Assembly (NCBI GenBank): GCA_021851715.1
Contig: JAJZCR010000014.1
Coordinates: 1-62,826, forward strand
Length of the DNA: 62,826 bases
Direction: 5' to 3'
Source of the DNA: Planctomycetota bacterium
Lineage (GTDB): Bacteria > Planctomycetota > Phycisphaerae > WQYP01
Shown here: positions 25,221-34,634 of the stretch, one piece after another
Layout of the letters: every line of letters starts with the position of its first letter
Position numbering within the stretch: the stretch's first letter is position 1
The notes under the pieces: generated by a model
What the model saw: the letters and a program-made list of their open reading frames with translations, nothing else
Told to the model about the DNA's origin: nothing
Database searches by the model: none
Made by a program: the position numbers and the translations under genes

Positions 25221-26294
25221 ATGACGATGATCGTTTTTTTTAAGGGCTGGCGATGGCCAAAGACCGTGGTAACGCCGGCGCTGTTTTTTTTAATTTCCTG
25301 CGCAAGTCTGCGGGTGGCCGGTGCCGCCGCGATAGCTTCGCATAAAATGATTTTTGGCCAACCCAGCCACCTTCAACATGAAATTACACCTCAGGTACGC
25401 CGGGCTGTTGCCCGCGGCCTGAAGTGGCTGGCAGCACAGCAACATGCCGACGGTTCCTTCGGCCACCAAAACCTGGTGGCGGTATCGGCATTGAGTGGAC
25501 TGGCATTTGTGGCTGGTGGTAATCTGCCCGGCCAGGGCCGCTACGGCCACAATACCGCCCAAGCTCTGCGCTACGTGCTTAGCCAATGCCAACCCTCCGG
25601 CCTGATTGCCTCGGCCTCCGATGGCGCACCCATGTATGGCCAGGGCTTTGCCACGCTTTTTCTGGCGGAAGTGTACGGAGAATCGCATCAACCAGAACTG
25701 CGGCAAAAACTGCAACGCGCCGTGCGGTTGATTATTGAAACCCAAAATGCCCAGGGTGGGTGGCGCTATCAGCCCATGCCCATGCCGGCCGATATTTCCG
25801 TCACCATTTGCCAGGTCATGGCCCTGCGCGCCGCCCGGCAAGCCGGCATCGCCGTGCCCTATCGCACCATTAAAAAGGCCATTGCCTTTGTCCGGCAGTT
25901 GCAGAATCCGGATGGAAGTTTCGACTATATGACTGGTATGCCCTTTGATCCGGTGCCACAAACCGCTGCGGCTGTCGCGCTGCTGTTTTATGCCGGTGTT
26001 TACCACGGCAAAGCCGTCACGGCAGGAGTCCAATACCTGAATCATGACATACCCGGGGCACCGACCAATAATCCCGCCTATTTTTTTTACGGCAACTATT
26101 ACGGCACCCAGGCGATGTTCCTGGCGGGCGGCCACTGGTGGAGCAAATGGTGCCCGGCAATACAAAAAATACTTCTGGCCCGGCAAAGTCCCGGCGGCAA
26201 TTGGCAAGCCACGCCAGGCCGGAGCTACGGCACGGCCATGGCCTTGATTATCCTGCAAATTCCTGACCGTCTGCTGCCGATTTTACAAAAATAA
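25221..26294 (+). CDS. secreted alpha/alpha-toroid protein (prenyltransferase/squalene-oxidase repeats), copy 1
   Basis: 357 residues with a signal peptide (LFFLISCASLRVAGAAAIAS; cleavage after AGAAA). The mature part has squalene-cyclase/prenyltransferase-type repeats: RGLKWLAAQQHADGSFGHQN, VRLIIETQNAQGGWRYQPMP, AIAFVRQLQNPDGSFDYMTG and KILLARQSPGGNWQATPG, i.e. Gln-Asn/Gln-x-D/G-G-x-W/F units building an (alpha/alpha)6 barrel. Many planctomycetes carry secreted members with no known enzyme activity. A tandem, almost identical copy follows. The start could also be the ATG at 25227, which has AAGG at better spacing. Confidence 0.85.
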   Translation: MTMIVFFKGWRWPKTVVTPALFFLISCASLRVAGAAAIASHKMIFGQPSHLQHEITPQVRRAVARGLKWLAAQQHADGSFGHQNLVAVSALSGLAFVAGGNLPGQGRYGHNTAQALRYVLSQCQPSGLIASASDGAPMYGQGFATLFLAEVYGESHQPELRQKLQRAVRLIIETQNAQGGWRYQPMPMPADISVTICQVMALRAARQAGIAVPYRTIKKAIAFVRQLQNPDGSFDYMTGMPFDPVPQTAAAVALLFYAGVYHGKAVTAGVQYLNHDIPGAPTNNPAYFFYGNYYGTQAMFLAGGHWWSKWCPAIQKILLARQSPGGNWQATPGRSYGTAMALIILQIPDRLLPILQK

Positions 26295-26333
26295 GCCCAT
26301 TTATTGTCTCCCTGGCAGTGTTTTCCGCGAGTT

Positions 26334-27404
26334 ATGGCGATGATCAACAATGGCAAAAGACGATGGGAAGCGACGATGTGGGCGATGGCTTCGGTCCTGA
26401 TCTTTTCCTGCGCAAGTCTGCGGGTGGCCGGTGCCGCCGCGATAGCTTCGCATAAAATGATTTTTGGCCAACCCAGCCACCTTCCACATGAAATTACACC
26501 TCAGGTACGCCGGGCTGTTGCCCGCGGCCTGAAGTGGCTGGCAGCACAGCAACATGCCGACGGTTCCTTCGGCCACCAAAACCTGGTGGCGGTATCGGCA
26601 TTGAGTGGACTGGCATTTGTGGCTGGTGGTAATCTGCCCGGCCAGGGCCGCTACGGCCACAATACCGCCCAAGCTCTGCGCTACGTGCTTAGCCAATGCC
26701 AACCCTCCGGCCTGATTGCCTCGGCCTCCGATGGCGCACCCATGTATGGCCAGGGCTTTGCCACGCTTTTTCTGGCGGAAGTGTACGGAGAATCGCATCA
26801 ACCAGAACTGCGGCAAAAACTGCAACGCGCCGTGCGGTTGATTATTGAAACCCAAAATGCCCAGGGTGGGTGGCGCTATCAGCCCATGCCCATGCCGGCC
26901 GATATTTCCGTCACCATTTGCCAGGTCATGGCCCTGCGCGCCGCCCGGCAAGCCGGCATCGCCGTGCCCTATCGCACCATTAAAAAGGCCATTGCCTTTG
27001 TCCGGCAGTTGCAGAATCCGGATGGAAGTTTCGACTATATGACTGGTATGCCCTTTGATCCGGTGCCACAAACCGCTGCGGCTGTCGCGCTGCTGTTTTA
27101 TGCCGGTGTTTACCACGGCAAAGCCGTCACGGCAGGAGTCCAATACCTGAATCATGACATACCCGGGGCACCGACCAATAATCCCGCCTATTTTTTTTAC
27201 GGCAACTATTACGGCACCCAGGCGATGTTCCTGGCGGGCGGCCACTGGTGGAGCAAATGGTGCCCGGCAATACAAAAAATACTTCTGGCCCGGCAAAGTC
27301 CCGGCGGCAATTGGCAAGCTGGCCCGGGCCAGAATTACGGCACGGCCATGGCCTTGATTATCCTGCAAATTCCTGACCGTCTGCTGCCGGTTTTACAAAA
27401 ATAA
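26334..27404 (+). CDS. secreted alpha/alpha-toroid protein, copy 2
   Basis: 356 residues. From FSCASLRVAGAA on it is nearly identical to copy 1 (one Gln/Pro change near the start of the mature part, a cluster of changes around QAGPGQNYGTA near the end, Ile/Val close to the C-terminus). The n-region of the signal peptide is different (MAMINNGKRRWEATMWAMAS), so the repeat boundary lies inside the signal peptide. The start is assigned to the ATG at 26334; a TTG at 26304 and the ATG at 26340 are alternatives. It has the same repeat motifs and probably the same function as copy 1. Confidence 0.83.
   Translation: MAMINNGKRRWEATMWAMASVLIFSCASLRVAGAAAIASHKMIFGQPSHLPHEITPQVRRAVARGLKWLAAQQHADGSFGHQNLVAVSALSGLAFVAGGNLPGQGRYGHNTAQALRYVLSQCQPSGLIASASDGAPMYGQGFATLFLAEVYGESHQPELRQKLQRAVRLIIETQNAQGGWRYQPMPMPADISVTICQVMALRAARQAGIAVPYRTIKKAIAFVRQLQNPDGSFDYMTGMPFDPVPQTAAAVALLFYAGVYHGKAVTAGVQYLNHDIPGAPTNNPAYFFYGNYYGTQAMFLAGGHWWSKWCPAIQKILLARQSPGGNWQAGPGQNYGTAMALIILQIPDRLLPVLQK
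26405..27404. repeat. 1.0-kb tandem duplication, copy 2 (copy 1 at 25295-26294)
   Basis: Direct repeat at an offset of 1110 bases covering the mature parts of the two toroid genes. By eye there is one difference in the first 900 bases, and then about nine within the last 90. The region 27405-27667 after it holds no gene I can see. Confidence 0.9.
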
Positions 27405-27667
27405 ACTGCCGGGCACCGTGCCGAAATATGGCACAAGGTTGATCGTGGTTTAGCCGCGGAGTCAGTTTCGCACCGGGGGTTAGCCCATCATCGCCATTCC
27501 TGGAATCAATCCATGGCCCTGCGAATGGGCAGCCGTCTCCGATAATTCCGGTAAAGTTCACCTGCCGATAGAACACCACGACACGTTGATAAGTACCGGC
27601 AATTCAGGCCAGATTGGCCTTGCTTGTAATCAATAGGCTTGAGTGCACCGCTCGCCGACTCCGTACC

Positions 27668-28771
27668 CTATCGGCGGGCCGGTGGCCATAGATCGGCACG
27701 TGCCCGCTGATACTGCGGCGGGCAGTGGACGGTTGCGCCGAGTTGATCGGCGGCATGCCAACCCCATCGCGGGTCATCCAGAAAGGCCCGGGCCATGGCG
27801 ATCATATCCGCATCGCCGGCGGCAATAATTTGTTCCGCCCGCTGCGGCGTCCAAATCATGCCGACAGCACGCGTGGCGAGACCCGTTTCCCTTTTCACTT
27901 TAGCGGCCAGTGGAACTTGATAATCCGGCCCGACGGGAATTTTCGCATGCGGGACCAGGCCTCCTGATGATACACATACATAATTCACTCCGATGGCCTT
28001 GAGCGATCGGGCCAGCGCCACAGCATCTTCCGGCATCCAGCCGCCATCTACCCAATCCGTACCGGTGATCCGTACTCCCAGGGCGGCGGAGTCAGGAATT
28101 GCGGCGCGCACGCTCGCGGCTATTTCCAGAGAAAATCGCATACGGTTTTCCAGGCTCCCACCATATTCATCCGTGCGGTGGTTGGACAGTGGTGAAAGAA
28201 ATTGATGGCCCAGATATCCATGTGTGCCATGCAATTCGATGACATCGAACCCAATCTGCACCGCCCGTCGGGCTGCGGCCACAAACGCTTCTCTAACCTT
28301 CTGGATTCCAGACCGGCTTAGCTCCACCGGAGTGTGCCAATCGGCGGCGAAGGGAAGGGCCGACGGGCTAACGGTGGGCCACGGGTCTTCATCAGCGGCC
28401 AGCGAATGGCCATGTCTTTGCCACGGCACATTGCAGGAAGCCTTGCGACCCGCATGGGCAAGCTGAATGCCAAACTTGGTTGGTCCGGCCCAACGACGGG
28501 CACTGGCTATCACCCGGCTCAAGGCCATTTGACAGTCATCGTTATACAAACCCAGGCAGCCATGGGTAATTCGCCCGTGGCGCTGTACCGCGGTGGCTTC
28601 CACCATCACTAAGCCAGCCCCGGAATAACCGAGTTGCATCAGGTGCTGAAGATGCCAATCGGTAGCTACCCCGTCCACAGCGGAATACTGACACATCGGG
28701 GCTACCACAATGCGATTCGCCAATTCGATGGGGCCGAGTTGTAACGTGGAAAAAAGATGATTGATGGCCAT
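27668..28771 (-). CDS. NADPH-dependent ene-reductase of the YqjM/NamA (old yellow enzyme) type
   Basis: A 367-residue FMN barrel enzyme that reduces activated C=C bonds of enals, enones or nitro compounds. Evidence: IVVAPMCQYSAVDGVATDWH (with the YqjM-type redox-tuning Cys), QLAHAGRKAS, DVIELHGTHGYLGHQFLSPL, SNHRTDEYGGSLENRMRF, GVRITGTDW, and a phosphate-binding end (VGMIWTPQRAEQIIAAGDAD). ATG at 28771 with GAGGAGA 7 bases upstream. It is not in an obvious operon. The gap 28772-29149 upstream shows no gene. Confidence 0.93.
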   Translation of the reverse strand: MAINHLFSTLQLGPIELANRIVVAPMCQYSAVDGVATDWHLQHLMQLGYSGAGLVMVEATAVQRHGRITHGCLGLYNDDCQMALSRVIASARRWAGPTKFGIQLAHAGRKASCNVPWQRHGHSLAADEDPWPTVSPSALPFAADWHTPVELSRSGIQKVREAFVAAARRAVQIGFDVIELHGTHGYLGHQFLSPLSNHRTDEYGGSLENRMRFSLEIAASVRAAIPDSAALGVRITGTDWVDGGWMPEDAVALARSLKAIGVNYVCVSSGGLVPHAKIPVGPDYQVPLAAKVKRETGLATRAVGMIWTPQRAEQIIAAGDADMIAMARAFLDDPRWGWHAADQLGATVHCPPQYQRARADLWPPARR

Positions 28772-29149
28772 GCGAGAATCTCCTCTGACAACTTCATCCG
28801 CCGGCGCAGGGCCTTTAGCGTTGCATCCCAGGATAGTTTACATGAACACTCAATATTGGCCACAAGGGAATGCATCGCCCGGCCCATAACAAACCAATGC
28901 CAAAATCTCTCCAGCAGTTGTGCTCGGAAGCGTTCTTCGCCGGTGCGGCTATCGGCAGGCTCACCCGGATGAACCAGTGCCTTTGCGGGCTGAAGACTTC
29001 GCCAACCCAGGAATCTCGATAATACGCCCATCGCCGTTATGACATGGAGTAATCCACTGCTTTCGCCGCAAAACCTTGCAACAAGCGGCAAAAAGCATCG
29101 TTGATCCAACAGGCAAGCTTAATCTTGTTTTGGCAACCGGATTCAACAC

Positions 29150-30907
29150 ATGACTCACATCGCAAGGGTTCAAGCCGACCAAGATCGGCCTTATCTGGCC
29201 AAGATCGCCTGGCCCGTACAACGTAAACATCATCCCCATGACTGGCTGGTCTATCCGCTGCTGGCGATCGTGGTGGCCCTGTTTGCCGGGGCACTGGCGA
29301 TCTTCTACGTGCCTGCACATCAAGGCCCGGATCAAAATGGCTATGATGTGGCCGCCCGAATGCTGGTGGAACACCACCGGTTGTATTTCAGGCCGCACAA
29401 TCCATGGCAATACATTGGTACAAATGAAGTTCAACTCTCCAATGGACGCATTTATCCCAAATATCCACCGGGAGTGAGCATACTGGCAGCTATGGCGTGG
29501 ATCATTGGAGGAGGTTCCAGGGCTATGTACCTGCTGGACCCTATTTGCGCGGTTCTGGCCTGCTGGATCAGTTTTTTTCTGTTCCGAACCATGTTGGGAA
29601 ATTTTCTTTCGCTGATGGGCGTGATATGGTTGGCGTGCAATCCGCTGGTGCTTTTTTTCGCCAACTACGGTGATTCCCATGGTGCGGCGTTATTGGCCAC
29701 CGTGCTGGGATTCTGGTTGCTGCTAACATGGTGGCGCAAAGGCAGCCTGTGGCGCGGCGTACTGGCCGGTGCCGTATTGGGGTTCTGCTGCTGGATACGT
29801 TATACCGAATTCTTATGGCTCTTTCCGCTTCTGGCGGTGGTGCTTTGGCAACTTCTGGATCGGAAACAACCGGTATGGCGGTGTCTGCTTGTTGTGGCCG
29901 TCTTTGGTCTGCCGGTGGCCATTCTCGCCGGGTTTAACTGGCAGGCATTTGGCGAACCGTGGCGAACTGCTTACAGCTTCTGTCGTGAGCAAAGCGGCTT
30001 TGGATGGCAATATTTCATCGGAAATTCAATGAGCCGGCCACCGCGCCCGGGAAATTGGCGCATTTTCCTGAATCAGATTTCCCATGTGGGCCTGTTTTTA
30101 CTTTTTCCGCTGGCAATCATGGGAGCACTGCGAATTTTTTGGAGCCATTGGAAACTGGCTCTGGTACTGACGCTCTGGATTGTGCCCAGCACCACCGTGT
30201 ATCTGTTTTATTACTGGGCACCGGATAACATTGGCTACACGCGATTTTTTATCGATGTGCTGCCCCCTCTTATCATGCTCGCTCTGTGGTTGTTGGGCCG
30301 AGCCATGGGAGATCATCGCCAGGCCACAGCCGTTGCGGTTGGATCACTTACCTTATTGGGTTCGGGCTACAACCTTTATCATATTGCACCGCGCCTGGTT
30401 GAGTCCACGGCCTCGAAATTAAACCTGGTTAATGCCGCCAATGCCTTGCATACCTTTCTCCCGGCAGGAAGTGTCGTTTTTGCCAATGCATCTGTAGCCA
30501 ATTACTTGGCCAGCATTGGTGGATATCGGTTGTATCGCACAAAGATGTTCACCCCTCAATTTGTTAAGCAGATGCAGCACGTAGTCCAGCACCGGGGTCC
30601 GCAGATTCTTGAGCCGCTCAAAGCTCGGCGGTATCTGGATATGGTGAGACAGAGACGTGCCGACGGAACTTGGAAATGGCCATCGAAAACGGCGCTGCAG
30701 CACGATGAGCTTCACTTGATCCATCAGGCATGGAGAAAACATAGAACCGTGGCCTTGCTGGGCCAACGACAATGGTTCTTTCTACCCAGCGTACAACGGA
30801 AACTCCTGGTCAGTTGGAATCCTCCGGCGGTTGGCTATCAGCGGTGGAGCAACCGATGGTCCCTGTGGGAAATAATTCCAGTCCATCGCCAGATGCCGTC
30901 CCATTGA
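29150..30907 (+). CDS. GT-C type membrane glycosyltransferase (ArnT/PMT-like)
   Basis: 585 residues with about ten predicted membrane segments starting at residue ~32 (WLVYPLLAIVVALFAGALAI). A first periplasmic loop carries the likely catalytic acidic residue (GPDQNGYDVAARMLVEHHRL), then YPKYPPGVSILAAMAWIIGG, a motif common in polyprenol-phosphate-sugar-dependent transferases. A soluble ~120-residue C-terminal domain follows (AANALHTFLPAGSVVFANAS). Likely role: transfer of a lipid-linked sugar to a protein or envelope glycan. The start at 29150 has no strong ribosome site. Confidence 0.75.
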   Translation: MTHIARVQADQDRPYLAKIAWPVQRKHHPHDWLVYPLLAIVVALFAGALAIFYVPAHQGPDQNGYDVAARMLVEHHRLYFRPHNPWQYIGTNEVQLSNGRIYPKYPPGVSILAAMAWIIGGGSRAMYLLDPICAVLACWISFFLFRTMLGNFLSLMGVIWLACNPLVLFFANYGDSHGAALLATVLGFWLLLTWWRKGSLWRGVLAGAVLGFCCWIRYTEFLWLFPLLAVVLWQLLDRKQPVWRCLLVVAVFGLPVAILAGFNWQAFGEPWRTAYSFCREQSGFGWQYFIGNSMSRPPRPGNWRIFLNQISHVGLFLLFPLAIMGALRIFWSHWKLALVLTLWIVPSTTVYLFYYWAPDNIGYTRFFIDVLPPLIMLALWLLGRAMGDHRQATAVAVGSLTLLGSGYNLYHIAPRLVESTASKLNLVNAANALHTFLPAGSVVFANASVANYLASIGGYRLYRTKMFTPQFVKQMQHVVQHRGPQILEPLKARRYLDMVRQRRADGTWKWPSKTALQHDELHLIHQAWRKHRTVALLGQRQWFFLPSVQRKLLVSWNPPAVGYQRWSNRWSLWEIIPVHRQMPSH

Positions 30908-31133
30908 AAGTCCTGTCTCCACCCCCCTTTGTCAATGATGCGCGAACTTCGTACAATGAAGGGAGTGAAAATGGGAACCCCGCGAATTCGGGTTGGCCAA
31001 CAACCATAGGGAACGATGGCCACAGCGGCACCCTGCTGTGGTCCAAATGGCATGGTCGTTTCGCCGCGGCCGCAATGGACTTTTTCGGAACAGGCGCAAG
31101 AAAGGTGCGGTTATCGGGTTTTGGATGCCAAAC

Positions 31134-32075
31134 ATGCGTTATAGAGATGACCGAATGCAATCGGCGGAGCTACGGCACCTTCCGGGCAAGATCCGGCGCC
31201 GGATTTCCGTTCTGCCCACGCTTTGCACGCTGGGCAATCTGCTTTCCGGATTTGCCGCCATCTGGTATGCATCCGGTGAACATCCGGAGCTGTCGGGCCA
31301 GATCAGCGCCTATGCCATCGCCGGCTATCTGGTCTTCGCAGCCATGCTCTTTGATCTGCTTGATGGCAGCGTAGCCCGGCTGACCAAGGCCACCAGCGAT
31401 TTTGGCGCCGAGCTCGATTCGCTGGCGGATGTGGTAAGCTTCGGCATCGTACCGGCGTTTTTGACCCTGCGCGTCATTTCCAACCTTTTCGCCCACCGGG
31501 CCACCCCTTCCCCGGATTTGCTGGGACCGGTGACCGATTCTCTCATGGGCCGCAGCTTGTGGATCATCGCGGCTATATACGTGTCCTGCACCGCGCTGCG
31601 CCTGGCGCGTTTTAACGCCCATAACCGCCACGCCCTGGAAGCCCACATGGTGTTTCGCGGCCTGCCTTCGCCGGGGGCGGCGGGCGTGGTGGCCTCCAGC
31701 GTGATTTTTTTTGAGGCTCTGCAGCCTAACGCACCGCACGTACTGCCGTTTCACATTCCAGCAGCGGCGGCAGGCGATGTGAATGCGGCGTTTCCTTATG
31801 CCATGCCGCTGATTATGCTGGCGGTGGCGATTTTAATGGTCAGCCGGATCGCATACGGCCATCTGATCAACCAATATCTGCGTGGACGTCGGCCCTTTGC
31901 TTATGTGGTGCGGGCGGCAATTCTGGCGATATTAATATTCTGGCAACCGCAGATCACGGCCCTGGTGGCCATCTATATTTACGCCTTTTTTGCGCCGCTG
32001 CGTGCTCTGTGGCGTAAAATTCTTCGCCGGCCAACAAGCCCGTTGACAATACCACCGCCACCCGGCTCAATGTAG
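31134..32075 (+). CDS. pssA: CDP-diacylglycerol-serine O-phosphatidyltransferase
   Basis: About 313 residues of a membrane CDP-alcohol phosphatidyltransferase making phosphatidylserine from CDP-diacylglycerol and serine, the first step to phosphatidylethanolamine. The family signature D-G-x2-A-R-x8-G-x3-D-x3-D is complete in LDGSVARLTKATSDFGAELD followed by SLAD. The position after an N-terminal PTLCTLGNLLSGFAAI segment and several further hydrophobic helices fit PssA better than PgsA. Start uncertain: the ATGs at 31125, 31134 and 31155 are all in frame; 31134 has GGA at 8 bases. No decarboxylase gene is next to it. Confidence 0.85.
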   Translation: MRYRDDRMQSAELRHLPGKIRRRISVLPTLCTLGNLLSGFAAIWYASGEHPELSGQISAYAIAGYLVFAAMLFDLLDGSVARLTKATSDFGAELDSLADVVSFGIVPAFLTLRVISNLFAHRATPSPDLLGPVTDSLMGRSLWIIAAIYVSCTALRLARFNAHNRHALEAHMVFRGLPSPGAAGVVASSVIFFEALQPNAPHVLPFHIPAAAAGDVNAAFPYAMPLIMLAVAILMVSRIAYGHLINQYLRGRRPFAYVVRAAILAILIFWQPQITALVAIYIYAFFAPLRALWRKILRRPTSPLTIPPPPGSM

Positions 32076-32254
32076 CAACACGTGAACTTCTTCCGCCCCG
32101 CAGGCCGGCTGCCTGGTGATTACCGGGACGATTGCCGACGCATACCTCTGCAGTATTGCCTGGCCATGTGGAAGCAGCGCCTGTTTGCGGCACCACCACC
32201 GTGGTGCCGCCACAAAGCGATCTCCCGCGCAGACGCCGGACGCGACTGGAAAGA

Positions 32255-32830
32255 TCAGTGGCGTACAGGTTCAATGATGGACTGAGTACGTATCAATACC
32301 TTCTGTTCACCCAGCAGGTGGAAGCCTTCCACGTGCAGGGCCAACCGATGGAATTGCGCCACAAGAATGGACAAGTATTCCGTTCGGCCGGCCGCATTTT
32401 TCTTATGGACGATAAGGCCGTCCTGCTCGGCGGCAAGGCGCAGCATTTCCAGCACGGCACTTTCAAAAAGTGCCTCGGTGGTATGCTCTTCATTGATGGC
32501 CAGATAATAGTGGTAATCTTCGCCCAGCGCTTTGTCGAACTGTTTGTCCCCTTTGCACTGAATGCGCTCGAGCAACCCGTGGTCGTTGAGCGCTTTATTG
32601 GGAAAGCAGAATACCTCAGTAATCAGATGGGGGCCGGCGACCGTAGCCACATGGCCGCCGCCGGCAAGAAGCCACATCGTAATTTCAAAATTACCCAGCA
32701 GACGCACGCGTCGGGCATCTATCGTGAAAAGCTCCGGATGCAGGTTGCGGTCGTATATCAGGGAATAAACACCGGCACTCCGAGGTTTTTTATGATGCGT
32801 ACCTGTCGATGATTCTCTATGTGAACCCAT
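32255..32830 (-). CDS. conserved hypothetical protein, possibly DUF2617-like
   Basis: 191 residues, cytoplasmic by appearance. A beta-rich N-terminal half (VRLLGNFEITMWLLAGGGHV, ATVAGPHLITEVFCFP) leads to a Lys/Glu-rich middle and a C-terminal helical and strand part (FHRLALHVEGFHLLGEQKVL). The N-terminal pattern loosely recalls DUF2617 proteins; I am not sure. The ATG at 32830 has AAGGAG 5 bases upstream, better than a GTG at 32836. It is convergent with pssA. Confidence 0.65.
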   Translation of the reverse strand: MGSHRESSTGTHHKKPRSAGVYSLIYDRNLHPELFTIDARRVRLLGNFEITMWLLAGGGHVATVAGPHLITEVFCFPNKALNDHGLLERIQCKGDKQFDKALGEDYHYYLAINEEHTTEALFESAVLEMLRLAAEQDGLIVHKKNAAGRTEYLSILVAQFHRLALHVEGFHLLGEQKVLIRTQSIIEPVRH

Positions 32831-33363
32831 GGTCACTCCTTATTCGTTCTTTGTGTGATTTGGCGGTGCAGGGGGCGACGGCAAATCATTCACCACTATC
32901 TTCGGTCAAACCAGTCGTTATTCTTGGCTGGAAAAACGTCCGGCTCAACCTTTGTGCCAATAGCCACAATACTTTGTGCTATTTTTCACAAACCCTTTCC
33001 AAAATAAACCTTTTCATTCCTCCAACGTTGGTTTACCAGACAACGCTCCATCGGCAAAAGGCCACAGCCGATGCGCTTGCTCCAACAAAACCCTTCGCCT
33101 GGTCTTGCGCTCTCTCACCGTACGGCAAGGGGCCAACTGCAATCACCTTCCCTTGCGTTATACGCACGGCAACTGCTTACGTTGCATCATGATACCATAT
33201 CTTCTCATAGAATCCAAAACTTTTTTAACTTTTCTCATTTCATCCATCTTATAACGTCCTATAATGTTTTATATTTATAAAAATGAATTATTGATGAGCC
33301 AAAATCCTAATTATGATGGCCCACCGCTGGCGTATTTTCACAATATTCGATTATGATAGAGTC
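32831..33363. other. AT-rich intergenic region without recognised genes
   Basis: About 530 bases between two divergent genes. The half next to 33364 is strongly AT-rich (TTTTATATTTATAAAAATG near 33262-33280), which could hold promoters. No RNA or small coding sequence was recognised. Confidence 0.4.
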
Positions 33364-33903
33364 ATGAGTGATTTTATAAGCCATGCCTGGATGCAACGTA
33401 TCGGCCAGCATTGGCAGGCCACAGATTCCGTCATTTGCGGAGATGTAACCATTGGACCGGACTGCAGCTTTTGGTTCGGGGCGGTGGTACGCGGCGATGT
33501 GGCACCTATTTCCATCGGCAGCCGCGTGAATGTGCAGGAGGGGGCGGTGCTGCATTGCGACACCGAAAAACCCCTGACCATCGAAGATGATGTCACCATC
33601 GGCCATGGCGCGGTGGTGCATTGCCGCAGTGTTGGCCAAGGTTCGTTAATCGGGATCAAGGCTGTCGTTCTGGGCGATGTCATCATCGGAAAAAATTGTC
33701 TCGTGGCCGCGGGTGCCGTGGTCTCTCCCGGTACCGTCGTTCCCGATGGGCAAGTCGTCATGGGAATTCCGGCCAAAACTGTGCGGCCCATTCGCGATTC
33801 GGAACTTGAATACTTGCGCGCCAACAACCGCCATTATGTTGAACTGGCCCGTCAACATGCCGAGCATCCTGAGCAAATTTACCGGGCGGCGGCCTCCCCA
33901 TAA
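33364..33903 (+). CDS. gamma-class carbonic anhydrase-like protein
   Basis: A 179-residue left-handed beta-helix protein with hexapeptide repeats (VICGDVTIGPDCSFWFGAVV; ISIGSRVNVQEGAVLHC; VLGDVIIGKNCLVAAGAVV). The three histidines that bind zinc in gamma-carbonic anhydrases are present in VLHCD and GHGAVVHC, and RGD after the WFGAVV strand is conserved. Expected to form a trimer and either hydrate CO2 or act as a related metal-binding hexapeptide protein. ATG at 33364 was chosen because conserved sequence begins at SDFISHAW; an ATG at 33313 would add 17 residues. Confidence 0.88.
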   Translation: MSDFISHAWMQRIGQHWQATDSVICGDVTIGPDCSFWFGAVVRGDVAPISIGSRVNVQEGAVLHCDTEKPLTIEDDVTIGHGAVVHCRSVGQGSLIGIKAVVLGDVIIGKNCLVAAGAVVSPGTVVPDGQVVMGIPAKTVRPIRDSELEYLRANNRHYVELARQHAEHPEQIYRAAASP

Positions 33904-33939
33904 CCATCATGCGGCAGAACACGGCACGTGGAAATTTAC

Positions 33940-34452
33940 ATGCATAATATGTTTCTTGAGTTATTCATGCGGTGGTTGCACATTTCCGGCGCTTGCGTGC
34001 TGATTGGATCGCCGATTTTCATGCAATTATTCGTATGGCCGGCAATGAATGATCTGGACATTCCCGCCCGCCAGGCCTTTGCGGAACGCATCAATAAATC
34101 TTGGCGAAAATTTTTAGGGGCAGTGATCCTGACGCAAATTATTTCCGGCGTCTACTGGCTTCTGGTGGTGGTGAATATGTCGCAGGAGCCTCCCATTTAC
34201 CAGGTTCTGCTGACCGTTAAACTCCTGGCTGCCCTGGCGCTGTTTTTTCTGCTGTCAGTTCTGGCCGGACGGGCCAAAGTGTTTGAATTATTTCGCATCC
34301 AGGCCCGCAAGTGGCTTACGATATGCATGCTTTTGGGCCTGCTTATTGTAGTGTGTGCCGGAGCCATGTGGCTGGTCCCATTGAAAGCCCCGACGCCGCG
34401 GCAAAACACTTTCCATAAGTCCCTTCGCAATGGCTCCGCGACCGCCCGATAA
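33940..34452 (+). CDS. four-helix integral membrane protein, CopD/DUF4149-like
   Basis: 170 residues with four predicted membrane helices (LFMRWLHISGACVLIGSPIF; FLGAVILTQIISGVYWLLVV; VLLTVKLLAALALFFLLSVL; LTICMLLGLLIVVCAGAMWL). His residues in the first helix (RWLHISG) resemble the heme- or copper-binding helix of CopD-type proteins, which is suggestive only. Start at the ATG 33940; a GTG at 33928 is in frame. It lies 36 bases after the carbonic anhydrase gene, likely the same transcript. Confidence 0.7.
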   Translation: MHNMFLELFMRWLHISGACVLIGSPIFMQLFVWPAMNDLDIPARQAFAERINKSWRKFLGAVILTQIISGVYWLLVVVNMSQEPPIYQVLLTVKLLAALALFFLLSVLAGRAKVFELFRIQARKWLTICMLLGLLIVVCAGAMWLVPLKAPTPRQNTFHKSLRNGSATAR

Positions 34453-34520
34453 TCGGTGCCACCTAAGACCAGCTCCAGCGCGTAGTTTCAGCCAATCCCT
34501 CCCGCTCAACCGCCTCACCG

Positions 34521-34634
34521 TCAGGCATAGTGTTTGGCCGACCAACCCTTGATTCTGCCGCGGCTGGGCTTGCGCCCGTGATTGGCGGCTTTCCCCGCCC
34601 ACCGAAGCTTATGATTGCGTTTTCTACGTGCCAT
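34521..34634 (-). CDS. 37-residue highly basic small protein
   Basis: Reading the minus strand from an ATG at 34634 gives MARRKRNHKLRWAGKAANHG followed by RKPSRGRIKGWSAKHYA and TGA. Fourteen of 37 residues are Lys, Arg or His, with no acidic residue. A clear GAGGTGATAC ribosome site precedes the ATG. The composition is that of a ribosome- or nucleic-acid-associated peptide. The R-G-R-I core vaguely recalls ribosomal protein THX but the rest does not fit. It stands alone between a plus-strand membrane gene and the uronate cluster. The remainder of 34453-34880 appears empty. Confidence 0.65.
   Translation of the reverse strand: MARRKRNHKLRWAGKAANHGRKPSRGRIKGWSAKHYA

Noticed and set aside
26301..27368. 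A 355-residue minus-strand frame opposite the toroid protein genes
   Set aside because: Its sequence is the mirror of the repeat-rich plus-strand genes, which have signal peptides and recognised repeats; the minus frame has neither.
25295..27404. Insertion sequence as cause of the tandem duplication
   Set aside because: No transposase, terminal inverted repeats or target-site duplications were seen at the edges.
34521..34634. Identification of the 37-residue protein as ribosomal protein THX
   Set aside because: Only a short R-G-R/K-I core is similar; the N-terminal GKGDRR pattern of THX is absent.
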